Assembly (NCBI GenBank): GCA_946894095.1
Contig: OX335661.1
Coordinates: forward strand, 1-64,000
DNA length: 64,000 bases
Origin: Incurvaria masculella
Taxonomy: Eukaryota; Arthropoda; Insecta; Lepidoptera; Incurvariidae
Direction: 5' to 3'
A program made the translations under genes and the position numbers. This document shows, piece after piece, positions 30,431 through 43,143 of the stretch (the first letter of the stretch is position 1; the number at the start of each line of letters is the position of its first letter). Below the pieces are notes generated by a model that saw only the letters and a list, made by a program, of their open reading frames with translations, was not told the DNA's origin and did not search any database.

Positions 30431-31923
30431 CCCATCCGGAAACTTTCCAGGGTCTCTTCGGGTTAAATAACGAGGCACCGCCTATCCTCCTCCACTTCAG
30501 CCTAGCTTACGGTCCGGTGACTCATAGTGTATCCGCCACCCCCCGAAGCTCAGTGGACTGTAGTACGTGGACGGCGGGCGGAGGCGGCGGGGTACAGGGT
30601 CTCCGATAGCTCGATCGTAGCGACGTCCGCTACCTCCAGTTCCAGCCGACGTGGTGCCTCCCTGCAGGACTCGATGTCGATCCGGAGATCTCGTAGGTCA
30701 GGGGTCGTGGTGCCGGAACCGAAGCGTCGTATTTCGAAGAGAATGAAACACCGTAATGTTGTAGCGAACGTAACGTTTATTGAAAATAAATTTCCTTAAC
30801 TACATCGAAAAGTAATAAAATAGACGACCACTAGGGCCTCTTCGTACTTCGATTCGTATTGCGTTTTACAAAATGTACTGCATTAGCTTAATATCTTTGG
30901 TTGCACATGTAGGACTTCAAATCTAAACATATGTGCGGATAGATCTCGCTGAGATCTATCCAAATAATATAAAGTATATTGGCCTTTCGTGGAGACTCGT
31001 AAAATAGGCTTAATATTGTTGTCTCATATCACTATTTATTACATAAATAAAACTTTGCCTAAACTTTATTCGTGGTACACATGTTAGATTGTCGTGTTGG
31101 AACATCATTCAATAGGTAATTCTGTGCTCTTTCCATGTAAGGTAATGTCGTATCATTAAGATTTTATATAATTTCGTGCTTCTAAAGATCTTTTACAAGG
31201 TACATTTTGCAAGTTGCGTCGTTCGGTCGCCAAGAGGGCGCGCGCGTCGTTTGTGCCAAATTCGTCCGCGGCGCGCAGAGCGCGTCCGCTGCTTTCATTT
31301 TAAAATGGACACTTTCGTAAATTTACATAATTACTTGTATCTGATATATTCGTAAATGCATATACTAAACATATATTTCTTTCGTGAGGCTTTACGTAGT
31401 TACTACTACCAGAGCTGTTTTTACATAATTATGTTCGTATGGCTTCACATAGGTTAAAACACTAATACCAGAAAAATATTAACATAATTATGTTCGTATT
31501 GGCTTTACATAATAACTAAGACCATAATATAGGTTAATTATAACCTTATGCCGTGTGGCTTTACATAGGTTATAACATAATATAACACTAAGACCAAAAT
31601 ATTGCTTCTAAATATTGTTCGTGGAGTCATGCGGCACGTATATATCTATTTACAACGAGACTCATATATTTTATTTACAATATTATTCTAAAAGGACTTA
31701 TAGCTAACACAATTATCAAAAAATATATCGTGGCCTCGCCTGAGGTTATTAACTTAGCTGTACACATTATTTACATCTTACAGTCCTACACACACATTAT
31801 CTGATTATCGTTTATTTACAACATATAAATAGCCTATTTCGGGACATAATGTGTGAGTAAGGCAATCTATATCTCGGTGCAAGCAGTCATAATAATATCA
31901 TAGGGCTTTCGTGGGTATCGGTA
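30431..31923. other. Unassigned sequence left of E1 (unit 1)
   Basis: 30,480-30,720 is GC-rich with two overlapping proline/arginine-rich frames I do not accept as genes. 31,240-31,300 is GC-rich (GCGCGCGCGTCG). 31,420-31,620 holds three loose ~65-bp repeats with ATTATGTTCGTATGGCTT and CACTAATACCAG-like words. This may be the LTR or UTR of an unidentified retroelement. No protein motif. Confidence 0.4.
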
Positions 31924-34246
31924 AGGTCAGTCGGGGCAAGCGCGGCATATAAAACCTAGTTTTGGACCCAATCATTTTTAGTTGGTTACATGCTCAACAA
32001 AAAAATACTAAACCAAGCTAAGTATACATAATAGATGTTTGTTTACGTTCAATATTTTTTTTAAAGCTTTAGGACATTTGCAAGATACAGTAAACAGAAT
32101 TTAAAAATAAAATAGTTTTTTAGACGCACTTACCTCATTATGGGGTAAGTGCGTGATAGTGCTCTTTAAATGTTTTATGTTTCACTTAAATAAAAATTAA
32201 TCTGCTCTTCTGTCGAAGAATATCAATTATATTTCAAATATATATTTGAGTGTCTTTCTTTTTGTGCTTTGCTTGAAAAACGGCCAAAATTACAGCTTTA
32301 AGTATCTCTGGGGTAAGTGCAGCATAATCTTGCTTGCAGGAGTGCTCAACATTTTATGCACTAGTAATCATAGTAATATAGTCTGATTTATTAGATTTTT
32401 TCTACATTAAAAAAAAAACTTTTTGAATCAGTTGATTTTTTTTCTGTATAGGTACCTGATTGTACCTTTGAAGCCATTTTGTTATTCATATACATTTTAG
32501 GGCAGAATATATCTTAATTGACTCTATTGACTGAGTGAAACATAAGAAAAGTAGATTTTTACAACCAATAAAAAATAATGATGCTTAAAATTTTTATTTA
32601 TTAATACTTCAAGGCTTATAACCAAACATTACTACTGAATATCATGAAACAAAATTACAGTAAATTAAGTCTATAGTTGACATGGTCGTCAACGTTTCAC
32701 CCAATCATGCGTCCGTCTTCGGGGGGCTCCAGCCGCACAGAATTGTATGGATTTGACGTTTGATTTTGATATTAGCATTCGCTAACAAACGTCAAATCCA
32801 TATAATTCTGGGTGGCAGGCGTCACCGCCGGCGCGGTGAACGAGATCGTAGTGAGGCCCCTGGACGTTGGTGGTATTGGAGTGATGACTGTCAGTCCGGC
32901 GCGACAATCACTAACTATAGACTCTGTTTGCCGTAAGTTTGTATCACAATACGTGTACCAACTGTAACCGCGTACCAAAATAAGAACTTATTTACTACTG
33001 GATGTTAAATTTGACATCAAATTTAGACTTAAACAATATATGTCCTCTGCGAGATACATGTGGTTTTGGCAGGACTGCTTCTATGTCTTCCATATGCTTC
33101 AAAACTGATGTATCTTCTACAATTGGATATGTGAGGATGTGCTCCTCGTTTCTGGAGTTTTTCACTCTTCGAACATACTTAGCGGTATATTGTCTTGAAT
33201 AGAAATTATGTTTCCAATGTAGTGTTTAATACTTTTTTTCGTAGCAAATTTTACCAGCACCCAATCACCAGTTGTTGCTCGTGGAATCTCATGGCAGATT
33301 TCATCCTCCGTCCTGGTCGGGCTATGGTGGATGGATTTCAATGATATATTTTCTAAGTAATCATCACTCACATCTATATATTGCTGCACATAAGCTTCCC
33401 AATTTTCACAATCTGAGCTATCATTTAAACTCATTTCGCTTTCTTCTGAAGAAGAGATAACTTTTTTTTTTTTTGTATTTTTGGTTTCAGCTGTTTCGTT
33501 ATTTTACATGTTATCGCTTCTTTTGTATGATTTGTTTTTTTCAACATAATTTTCTTCATACAGTCTGAATTACTATCCATCCTCACATCACTTTCATCTG
33601 CCGATGACATGACTATTTTTGATTTATTTTTCTTGGTTATTATTTTTTTCGGTTGTTTTGTGTTATCATTAACTCTAATATTGGTTTTCGTTTCCTTTAC
33701 AATGCTTCTTTTTTTAGATTTGGTTTGCTTGTCGCAGTCTAAACAGTCATCTAAATTTACGTTGCTTTCATCTGATGATGAGATTTCTATTTTCGATTGG
33801 GTTTTCTTGGATATTTTACGTTCTATATTTTTTTTTTAGTTGCTTTCCTTTGCTCTTACCGATCGCTTGTTTGCATGAACTTTGTTTTCTAGATTTCATT
33901 TCTTTTTCTTTTTTCAAAATTTCCTGTTGTTCTAGTCTTTTCAAAACATCATTGTGTGTTATTACTTCGGCTCCTGGAGCAACTTTGGTTTTTCTTGATT
34001 GGATCACTTCTACTCTTCTAACCGAACTCAACAGTAGGTCCGCAAGTGACACTTTTTCGTGGTCTTTTAAGGTTCTGCTATCTAATAAAGTAATTTTTTT
34101 ATTACCGTTTGATGTCGATGGTACTGAGATTGTACTGTCATGATGACCAATTTGTTTAGGGGCACCATTGGTCTCGTATGGTCGAGTAGACTCAAACGGC
34201 AATTCAATATGTTCTTGATCTGCCCAAAGAGTAGCTTGCTGGCAGG
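31924..34246 (-). mobile_element. Truncated copy of DNA transposon E1 (unit 1)
   Basis: Starts with the E1 terminal repeat AGGTCAGTCGGGGCAAGCGC after TA. It runs through the 3' UTR and the 3' half of the transposase relic, then stops at 34,246 at the duplication junction. It is a by-product of the tandem duplication, not a separate insertion. Confidence 0.85.
33162..34202 (-). pseudogene. E1 transposase C-terminal half (unit 1 copy)
   Basis: Duplicate of 38,428-39,468. It includes the Lys/Ser-rich linker frame (33,816-34,202) and the C-terminal module frame (33,162-33,434) with GDWVLVKFATKKSIKHYIGN. It lacks the HTH and catalytic parts, which exist only once, downstream of unit 2. Confidence 0.85.
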
Positions 34247-35079
34247 CAAAGATCCCAAATTTAGCTCAAAATAGCTTTATTTGATCGAACTAGATGTCTC
34301 ATGACCGTTGGCATTGTAAAATTGTGTTTGGTTTCTATGTTATAAGGTCCGAAAGTTCGAGTTTTTTGCGCGTTTTATACAATATATTTGGAGGTGGATT
34401 ACGCAATGATAAAGTAAGAACATCTTAAAAATATTATTCATCAGACATAGCTTATTTAATCACGATTTATAATCTAATTGGTTTTTGTTAGATTATTGAC
34501 TACAGCGGTCGTGGTTTACTTTTAGCTATAAGTCGTTTTGTAATTAAAATTTTCGTAAATCTTACCAAATCATACACTATGCACATTGTCTTTTTTGTGG
34601 ACATGTTGCATCTTCCACATCATGGAGCCTGTCTTATTCATTGAAACAGAGGTCCCAGAGCGCAACAGCACGGTTTTGTACCGTGCCCGCGAATGAGTTA
34701 GTCCCGCCGGGTTGGGCCACCTTAAATAGAGTCCGTGCGGAAAGATAACCGTCGTAAGATTTGAGGGCACACATGTGCACATTTACCGTATTAGTCCTGT
34801 TGACAACACTGGCACGTTATTATAGTATGCCTGTAACAACTTGATATGTTGAGGCTGTGTTAGAATGTAATATTTTCAGATTCTCAGGTCTTAATAATTG
34901 TCTTAATGTATTTAATTAAAACATTATATTCGATTAATTAATTAACAGAAATAAATAGAATATATTTTAAAATGAGTGTAAATATTAATAAAGGTCACAA
35001 AATAATATCAAAGGTGTTACGTGCAACGAATAAAACTAAAGTTTATTTTAAAATGAAAATATATTTATTCATTGGCTCC

Positions 35080-35370
35080 CTAATCTGAAATATAGTCAAA
35101 GTCTGATGCCAAGTATTCAATGCCGGACATGTTTGAGTTATCTTTGGAACTAACAGAGAGATCCAAGGAATTATCTTCTTCTGAATTTGATGTGTTGGAA
35201 TCTGTTACATTAATGATCAATTCTTGCATATCTTCTATTAAATGGTCTTGTTCCCAATATTTTTGCTCCACATTTATCACATGATCACACTCTTTACGCC
35301 AATGTTCAGCAGTGATATTTCTGAAGCATTCATTTATAATTGGCAATGGTTCGTTTGCTGATCTGTTCAC
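35080..35370 (-). pseudogene. Possible transposase C-terminal tail (unit 2)
   Basis: Identical in translation to the frame at 29,814-30,104; see there. It exists only because of the 5,266-bp duplication. Confidence 0.4.
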
Positions 35371-35425
35371 ATTTTTTGATGCTACTTGTCTTTTTACTAA
35401 GCTCCCCTCTTTCTCTTACATCCCT

Positions 35426-35696
35426 TCGGAATGGAAGGGTCTCTAATTTCAGGGATACCTTGGGGCATTGACGGGAGGTACGGCACGACGCTGTATCTAG
35501 TCAAGGGGGCCAAGCAGATACTTAGCTGAGCCGTCCCACAAATGCGAACAATACTCCACGCAAGACCTTATCTTAGAGAGGAGCAATTTTTGGTCAGGCG
35601 TGAAATCCTGACGCACCCTGTTGAAGACTATCAGCTTTTTTAGGCGAGCTTTCCTTTATCCTCGATATGACGTTCAAAATCCGAGGTTCTGGATAC
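35426..35696 (-). pseudogene. Jockey-type LINE C-terminal relic (unit 2)
   Basis: Second copy of the relic at 30,160-30,430, carrying the same stops and frameshifts. Confidence 0.7.
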
Positions 35697-37189
35697 CCCA
35701 TCCGGAAACTTTCCAGGGTCTCTTCGGGTTAAATAACGAGGCACCGCCTATCCTCCTCCACTTCAGCCTAGCTTACGGTCCGGTGACTCATAGTGTATCC
35801 GCCACCCCCCGAAGCTCAGTGGACTGTAGTACGTGGACGGCGGGCGGAGGCGGCGGGGTACAGGGTCTCCGATAGCTCGATCGTAGCGACGTCCGCTACC
35901 TCCAGTTCCAGCCGACGTGGTGCCTCCCTGCAGGACTCGATGTCGATCCGGAGATCTCGTAGGTCAGGGGTCGTGGTGCCGGAACCGAAGCGTCGTATTT
36001 CGAAGAGAATGAAACACCGTAATGTTGTAGCGAACGTAACGTTTATTGAAAATAAATTTCCTTAACTACATCGAAAAGTAATAAAATAGACGACCACTAG
36101 GGCCTCTTCGTACTTCGATTCGTATTGCGTTTTACAAAATGTACTGCATTAGCTTAATATCTTTGGTTGCACATGTAGGACTTCAAATCTAAACATATGT
36201 GCGGATAGATCTCGCTGAGATCTATCCAAATAATATAAAGTATATTGGCCTTTCGTGGAGACTCGTAAAATAGGCTTAATATTGTTGTCTCATATCACTA
36301 TTTATTACATAAATAAAACTTTGCCTAAACTTTATTCGTGGTACACATGTTAGATTGTCGTGTTGGAACATCATTCAATAGGTAATTCTGTGCTCTTTCC
36401 ATGTAAGGTAATGTCGTATCATTAAGATTTTATATAATTTCGTGCTTCTAAAGATCTTTTACAAGGTACATTTTGCAAGTTGCGTCGTTCGGGCGCCAAG
36501 AGGGCGCGCGCGTCGTTTGTGCCAAATTCGTCCGCGGCGCGCAGAGCGCGTCCGCTGCTTTCATTTTAAAATGGACACTTTCGTAAATTTACATAATTAC
36601 TTGTATCTGATATATTCGTAAATGCATATACTAAACATATATTTCTTTCGTGAGGCTTTACGTAGTTACTACTACCAGAGCTGTTTTTACATAATTATGT
36701 TCGTATGGCTTCACATAGGTTAAAACACTAATACCAGAAAAATATTAACATAATTATGTTCGTATTGGCTTTACATAATAACTAAGACCATAATATAGGT
36801 TAATTATAACCTTATGCCGTGTGGCTTTACATAGGTTATAACATAATATAACACTAAGACCAAAATATTGCTTCTAAATATTGTTCGTGGAGTCATGCGG
36901 CACGTATATATCTATTTACAACGAGACTCATATATTTTATTTACAATATTATTCTAAAAGGACTTATAGCTAACACAATTATCAAAAAATATATCGTGGC
37001 CTCGCCTGAGGTTATTAACTTAGCTGTACACATTATTTACATCTTACAGTCCTACACACACATTATCTGATTATCGTTTATTTACAACATATAAATAGCC
37101 TATTTCGGGACATAATGTGTGAGTAAGGCAATCTATATCTCGGTGCAAGCAGTCATAATAATATCATAGGGCTTTCGTGGGTATCGGTA
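35697..37189. other. Unassigned sequence left of E1 (unit 2)
   Basis: Duplicate of 30,431-31,923 with one visible base change (36,493). No gene. Confidence 0.4.
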
Positions 37190-38427
37190 AGGTCAGTCGG
37201 GGCAAGCGCGGCATATAAAACCTAGTTTTGGACCCAATCATTTTTAGTTGGTTACATGCTCAACAAAAAAATACTAAACCAAGCTAAGTATACATAATAG
37301 ATGTTTGTTTACGTTCAATATTTTTTTTAAAGCTTTAGGACATTTGCAAGATACAGTAAACAGAATTTAAAAATAAAATAGTTTTTTAGACGCACTTACC
37401 TCATTATGGGGTAAGTGCGTGATAGTGCTCTTTAAATGTTTTATGTTTCACTTAAATAAAAATTAATCTGCTCTTCTGTCGAAGAATATCAATTATATTT
37501 CAAATATATATTTGAGTGTCTTTCTTTTTGTGCTTTGCTTGAAAAACGGCCAAAATTACAGCTTTAAGTATCTCTGGGGTAAGTGCAGCATAATCTTGCT
37601 TGCAGGAGTGCTCAACATTTTATGCACTAGTAATCATAGTAATATAGTCTGATTTATTAGATTTTTTCTACATTAAAAAAAAAACTTTTTGAATCAGTTG
37701 ATTTTTTTTCTGTATAGGTACCTGATTGTACCTTTGAAGCCATTTTGTTATTCATATACATTTTAGGGCAGAATATATCTTAATTGACTCTATTGACTGA
37801 GTGAAACATAAGAAAAGTAGATTTTTACAACCAATAAAAAATAATGATGCTTAAAATTTTTATTTATTAATACTTCAAGGCTTATAACCAAACATTACTA
37901 CTGAATATCATGAAACAAAATTACAGTAAATTAAGTCTATAGTTGACATGGTCGTCAACGTTTCACCCAATCATGCGTCCGTCTTCGGGGGGCTCCAGCC
38001 GCACAGAATTGTATGGATTTGACGTTTGATTTTGATATTAGCATTCGCTAACAAACGTCAAATCCATATAATTCTGGGTGGCAGGCGTCACCGCCGGCGC
38101 GGTGAACGAGATCGTAGTGAGGCCCCTGGACGTTGGTGGTATTGGAGTGATGACTGTCAGTCCGGCGCGACAATCACTAACTATAGACTCTGTTTGCCGT
38201 AAGTTTGTATCACAATACGTGTACCAACTGTAACCGCGTACCAAAATAAGAACTTATTTACTACTGGATGTTAAATTTGACATCAAATTTAGACTTAAAC
38301 AATATATGTCCTCTGCGAGATACATGTGGTTTTGGCAGGACTGCTTCTATGTCTTCCATATGCTTCAAAACTGATGTATCTTCTACAATTGGATATGTGA
38401 GGATGTGCTCCTCGTTTCTGGAGTTTT

Positions 38428-41115
38428 TCACTCTTCGAACATACTTAGCGGTATATTGTCTTGAATAGAAATTATGTTTCCAATGTAGTGTTTAATACTT
38501 TTTTTCGTAGCAAATTTTACCAGCACCCAATCACCAGTTGTTGCTCGTGGAATCTCATGGCAGATTTCATCCTCCGTCCTGGTCGGGCTATGGTGGATGG
38601 ATTTCAATGATATATTTTCTAAGTAATCATCACTCACATCTATATATTGCTGCACATAAGCTTCCCAATTTTCACAATCTGAGCTATCATTTAAACTCAT
38701 TTCGCTTTCTTCTGAAGAAGAGATAACTTTTTTTTTTTTTGTATTTTTGGTTTCAGCTGTTTCGTTATTTTACATGTTATCGCTTCTTTTGTATGATTTG
38801 TTTTTTTCAACATAATTTTCTTCATACAGTCTGAATTACTATCCATCCTCACATCACTTTCATCTGCCGATGACATGACTATTTTTGATTTATTTTTCTT
38901 GGTTATTATTTTTTTCGGTTGTTTTGTGTTATCATTAACTCTAATATTGGTTTTCGTTTCCTTTACAATGCTTCTTTTTTTAGATTTGGTTTGCTTGTCG
39001 CAGTCTAAACAGTCATCTAAATTTACGTTGCTTTCATCTGATGATGAGATTTCTATTTTCGATTGGGTTTTCTTGGATATTTTACGTTCTATATTTTTTT
39101 TTTAGTTGCTTTCCTTTGCTCTTACCGATCGCTTGTTTGCATGAACTTTGTTTTCTAGATTTCATTTCTTTTTCTTTTTTCAAAATTTCCTGTTGTTCTA
39201 GTCTTTTCAAAACATCATTGTGTGTTATTACTTCGGCTCCTGGAGCAACTTTGGTTTTTCTTGATTGGATCACTTCTACTCTTCTAACCGAACTCAACAG
39301 TAGGTCCGCAAGTGACACTTTTTCGTGGTCTTTTAAGGTTCTGCTATCTAATAAAGTAATTTTTTTATTACCGTTTGATGTCGATGGTACTGAGATTGTA
39401 CTGTCATGATGACCAATTTGTTTAGGGGCACCATTGGTCTCGTATGGTCGAGTAGACTCAAACGGCAATTCAATATGTTCTTGATCTGCCCAAAGAGTAG
39501 CTTGCTGGCAGGTTTGGATTTGTAGCGGTACATGAGCACTTTGCTCTAGCATATTAGATGTCGGATGTAGTTCATTACGAACATTGTTGTGGTTTTTAGT
39601 AAGCAACGGCTGGTTGCATTGTTTTGCTGATTGGTCTGAAGCTACAATCGACTGGCTTAGTTGAGTTGACGGAGACTGATACTCAAATTTGTAATCATCA
39701 GAGACTAGCTGACACGTACCGGTCAGTGGTTTTTCTTTGTGAGCATTATGATGTAATCCGAGCAATTGGTGGTTAGTTTGGGTCTGGCACACCTCTGAAG
39801 GTAGTGAAAACAAACATTCGACATTTTTTTGTAGAGAGAGTGCAACCAAAGATGGAAATTGTTTTTGAACTATGGGGACTGTTATTTCTGATGATTTTTG
39901 ATGCTCTTTCCATCGTTGACATGCCTAACATTAGGATCATACTTTTCATCCGTTATCACATTTCTATTAAACGGGTGAATTCCTCCTTTGGTACCCGTTC
40001 TTTATTGTTTGGGGAGAAATTTTGCTCCAAACTTCTCCGACCAAGGTAGAAAATTCATTTTTTGGCAATTTCTTTCCAATGTGTGCTCTCTGCCATTTTA
40101 CTAAAGTTTCATCCCATGCATGTTTGAATGGCTTGAAAACCGACAGGTCAAGTGGTTGAAGAAGATGGCTGGAATGTGGTGGTAATTTTATGATCGTTAT
40201 TCCGTTGAGTTTGGCGTGTTCTATCACTGAAAGTTGAATGTGTGTGCTGTGACCATCAAACAAGAGAAGCGTTGGTTGTTTATGAGCGACCATGGGCACA
40301 AAATGTTTTTTAAAATATTTGGCAAACACATCTCCCTCCATCCAACCATTTGCTGTGGCAGCATATGCTGTATCTTTGTATGCATTTTTTGAAGTCCATT
40401 CTGACCAGACATTTTTTCCACGAAAAATAATCAGAGGGGGACCCTTCTCCCCAGCGGCATTAGCACAAAACAACACTGAAGTATTTTCCTCTCCCGAAGA
40501 GGATATGGTCCTCGTAGACGCATAGCCTAAACGACCCACGACTTTAGTTTTTTTTGGGTCGTGGCTAAAACTCGTTTCGTCTAGGTTCCAAATTTGGTCT
40601 GGTTTTTCATCCAGCCCCAGTTCTTTGATAGTTTTTTGAAGTATGTCAAAATATTCATTCAATATGAATGGATCGCATATTTTTTTCCGAGACATTTCTA
40701 CGGCTTGCGGTTTTTTTATCGAGAGTTGATTTCTTGCCATAAAATTTGCGAACCAATCACTCCCTGGGATTCCATCTTTAAATGGTGTCTCAATATTGTT
40801 GCTCTGAATGTATTTTGCCACAAGCTCTATTGTTTCTTTTCTCGAAAGGCCAAACCCATGTTTTTCCATAGTGTGCAATGCTTCAGCCAATTTTTTCTCG
40901 ACTGCCTTAGGTAAAACGGTGGATCTGCCGAACGTTTCTGACTTTACGCCTCTCCTACCGTTGACATGATCTATTATAGTCATCCTGGGTATATTGAAAC
41001 GTCTTGCAGCTCCATACCCACTCATGCGACCACTGCGCACTTCTTTAACGGCCTCTTGAAGCGTTTCTTTTGTGTATGATGGAACGGGTTTTTTACGAAC
41101 ATATGTTCGAACCAT
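38428..41115 (-). pseudogene. E1 DDE transposase (pogo/jerky-like), frameshifted
   Basis: The first 382 codons (41,115-39,967) are open. They contain a psq-type helix-turn-helix (about 15-55, SGYGAARRFNIPRMTIIDHV), a CENP-B-like second DNA-binding region (about 75-140) and the DDE_1 core with NLDE Asp179, LLFDGHSTH Asp287 and LLQPLDLSVF Asp323. The last two have 35 residues between them (DD35D). At about 39,980 a one-base loss moves the expected GIHPFN-type continuation into another frame. Further pieces follow at 39,849-39,082 (Ser/Lys-rich linker) and 38,700-38,428 (C-terminal module GDWVLVKFATKKSIKHYIGN). The catalytic triad is intact but the full protein cannot be made from one frame. Known role: cut-and-paste at TA sites. 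Confidence 0.88.
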
Positions 41116-41435
41116 TTTCGTGCCTCTTATTTTAAGTGTTAAATAACTTTTTTTATCTTAAAAAAAAAGAAATAACAGTATATACCTCAGACTTTTGATA
41201 CATAGTTATTTATGGTCTTTGTTTCCCAGAGATATCTGTAATAATTCATGTATTACATTAGTATGGCATCTGAAAAGTTTAAGTCCCTTGAAATGCTGTA
41301 CTTTTTTGTTTACGTAGGTTTTGTCGTATTTGACAAAAATAACATTATATATAATTTGTGTGTTCGGTAATTTGTCTTTAAAGCAATAACAATATAACTG
41401 TATGGGGTCGGCACTTAAAAAGAAAGCCCCACTGC

Positions 41436-41530
41436 ACCTCTTCACGTGCATGTCGTAAAAATCGACTAAGGGATGGAGATGAGATGCCTTGTTAGAGGGC
41501 GACAGGCTAGCCACCCTTCAATGTCTCCGC
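41436..41530 (+). repeat. Fragment of a common lepidopteran repeat
   Basis: CACGTGCATGTCGTAAAAAT followed by CGACTAAGGGATGGAGATGA and a GGCGACAGGCTAGC segment resembles a very abundant lepidopteran repeat (SINE- or LINE-derived) that I recall with GTCGTAAAAGGCGACTAAGGG. It lies in the 5' region of E1, upstream of its transposase. Confidence 0.4.
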
Positions 41531-41817
41531 CTAAGCTACTAACATGCAACATAACATAACATGCATGCAACTTGCAAATCCGCAAACCCCTTACAATTAC
41601 CCTGTCTAGACGGTTTCGTCGACCGACTGTATGGATTTATAAGCTATGCTATGGGTCACCCAAATAGTTGGTAACCTCTGAAATGAGGCAAGCGCGGCAT
41701 ATAGACGCTCTTGCCCCTCTTCTAGTAGACGCACTTACCTCCTGTTATGAAAGTAATGCCACAAAATCTAAATTGCGAATAATAAGTAAGCTACATTGAT
41801 AATCATTTCAATACATA

Positions 41818-42573
41818 CCGTGAAACCTGCCAACTTTGCCCACTTTTTAGGTAAAACTACCAGTTATATAAAATTATTGTATGACACATATGTGCTTTTA
41901 TACTGTAATAGGTACTTTTCCCATCACTGATCCCTAGAAACCATATAGAAACTCAATAAAATAGCTACATCTCTGACTTTTTTAGATTTTGCTTAGTGGG
42001 CAAAATTAGGAGAACTTTCTGCCAACCAATCCATTCAATTTTTTTCTTCAAAAACCATCGCTAGCACTATGAAAATTAGATCTATGCTACAAAATGGGGC
42101 AAAGATAACGTACAGATTTCGTATTAAAATGAACAGTAATCTGTTCGACCGGTAGGTCTGTGGGCAATGTTTGGGTACGTTTATGGTAATTTTCATACAA
42201 AGTCAATGAATTGGGCAGGGTTGTCACAGTGGTAAAAAATACGAATGTAGTTTTATCGTCACACAAATTATTATTTAAGTAAGGTAATTTGTAATCAGTA
42301 CCAAAATAAGCCACTAACCTAACGCAAATTCTAGGTAAAAAAATATATTCACACTTAAATAATGAGAACCGTTTAGGTGCTTAATACTGGGTGTTTGCGG
42401 AGGTATGGTCCAAACGTTAACCAGGTGTTCCTTGGTCTATTTGGAGAAAAAAGGTTAGCTTACATTTGTACGGCTTAAAAAACTCACCATCTCCATACAC
42501 TTTATTCATAGCTAAATACAAAGATGTATGGGGAGGACGAATTTTTTTCAAGCCGTAAAACAAAATGTTGTCT
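41818..42573. other. Left arm of E2, non-coding
   Basis: Non-coding 3' part of E2. Bases 42,375-42,455 are an approximately 80% inverted match to 56,600-56,690 at the other side of the internal insertion (CTCCAAATAG, ACCTGGTTAA, TACCTCC...AACACCC). A near-palindrome spans 42,469-42,560 (TACGGCTTAAAAAACTC... against ...TTTCAAGCCGTA). No gene. Confidence 0.55.
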
Positions 42574-43143
42574 GTTTCAGTTTCAGTTTCAGTTTCTTTA
42601 TTTCCTCCATTAGATGTATATTACACACTCGGATTCGTCATTTTTTTTTTCCTGTCGGTTCGATTACTTCTGGCGAAGAAGAGCCGACAAGAAACTTCGT
42701 CAGGTTGGTCATTGTATTATTATTTTTTCCAGTGATACTTACAAACTAGTTTACAGTGATTGATTGATTACTACTGCTCACAAAGAACATTATTATAAGA
42801 ACATTATATACATTGGTGAGGAGCAAACTCTTGACTACTATAATGGCATCTTATTCTAAATTAATAGGAATTATGATCTAAATTATTCAGGTGTAAAAAG
42901 CCATCGTCATTTTTGATACAAGGTAATATCAAATTAAATATAAGTTAGTAAATAAACAAATTCATACTACAATGTAGTACCCAAGTCAGAGAAATTAATA
43001 ATAATAGAAAATAATAATAATAATTAAAAAAAAATTAATTGGTAGTACCGTGTTAGGTACCCGGTCAAGTATGTAGTCATGAGCTTTAATTTAAACAAGT
43101 TTTCTATCTAATAAGGCTTCCTAGATAGTGTAGTAGCTTTTTT
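42574..43143 (-). mobile_element. LINE-A, 3' end (segment 1)
   Basis: On the minus strand this is the 3' UTR and tail (GAAACT repeats at 42,574-42,595) of the same LINE family as LINE-B at 47.2-49.8 kb. The two are almost identical over GGCGAAGAAGAGCCGACAAG and beyond. It is interrupted at 43,143 by a fold-back element and resumes at about 44,554. Confidence 0.85.

Larger units (their letters stand above)
28981..34246. repeat. Tandem segmental duplication, unit 1 (5,266 bp)
   Basis: Every feature from 28,981 recurs exactly 5,266 bp downstream. Unit 1 runs from CAAAGATCCCAAATTTAGC to CTTGCTGGCAGG and is followed directly by unit 2 beginning CAAAGATCCC. By eye I found only two differences: C/T at 29,457 versus 34,723 and T/G at 31,227 versus 36,493. 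The left break falls inside the 542-bp element, the right break inside the E1 transposase relic. Confidence 0.95.
34247..39512. repeat. Tandem segmental duplication, unit 2 (5,266 bp)
   Basis: Direct repeat of 28,981-34,246. It ends CTTGCTGGCAGG at 39,512, after which the E1 transposase continues uninterrupted (TTTGGATTTG), so this unit is in the original right-hand context. It contains the truncated 542-bp element (34,247-34,722) and second copies of the tail frame (35,080-35,370) and Jockey relic (35,426-35,696). Confidence 0.95.

Noticed and set aside
30355..30799. Plus-strand frames of 84 and 90 codons (and their duplicates at 35,621-36,065)
   Set aside because: No motif; antisense to a Jockey relic or in a GC-rich repeat block, and repeated only by the tandem duplication.
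33609..34143. Hydrophobic plus-strand frames that look like membrane proteins (also at 38,875-39,409)
   Set aside because: Phe/Leu/Ser-rich because they are antisense to the Lys/Ser-rich linker of the E1 transposase.
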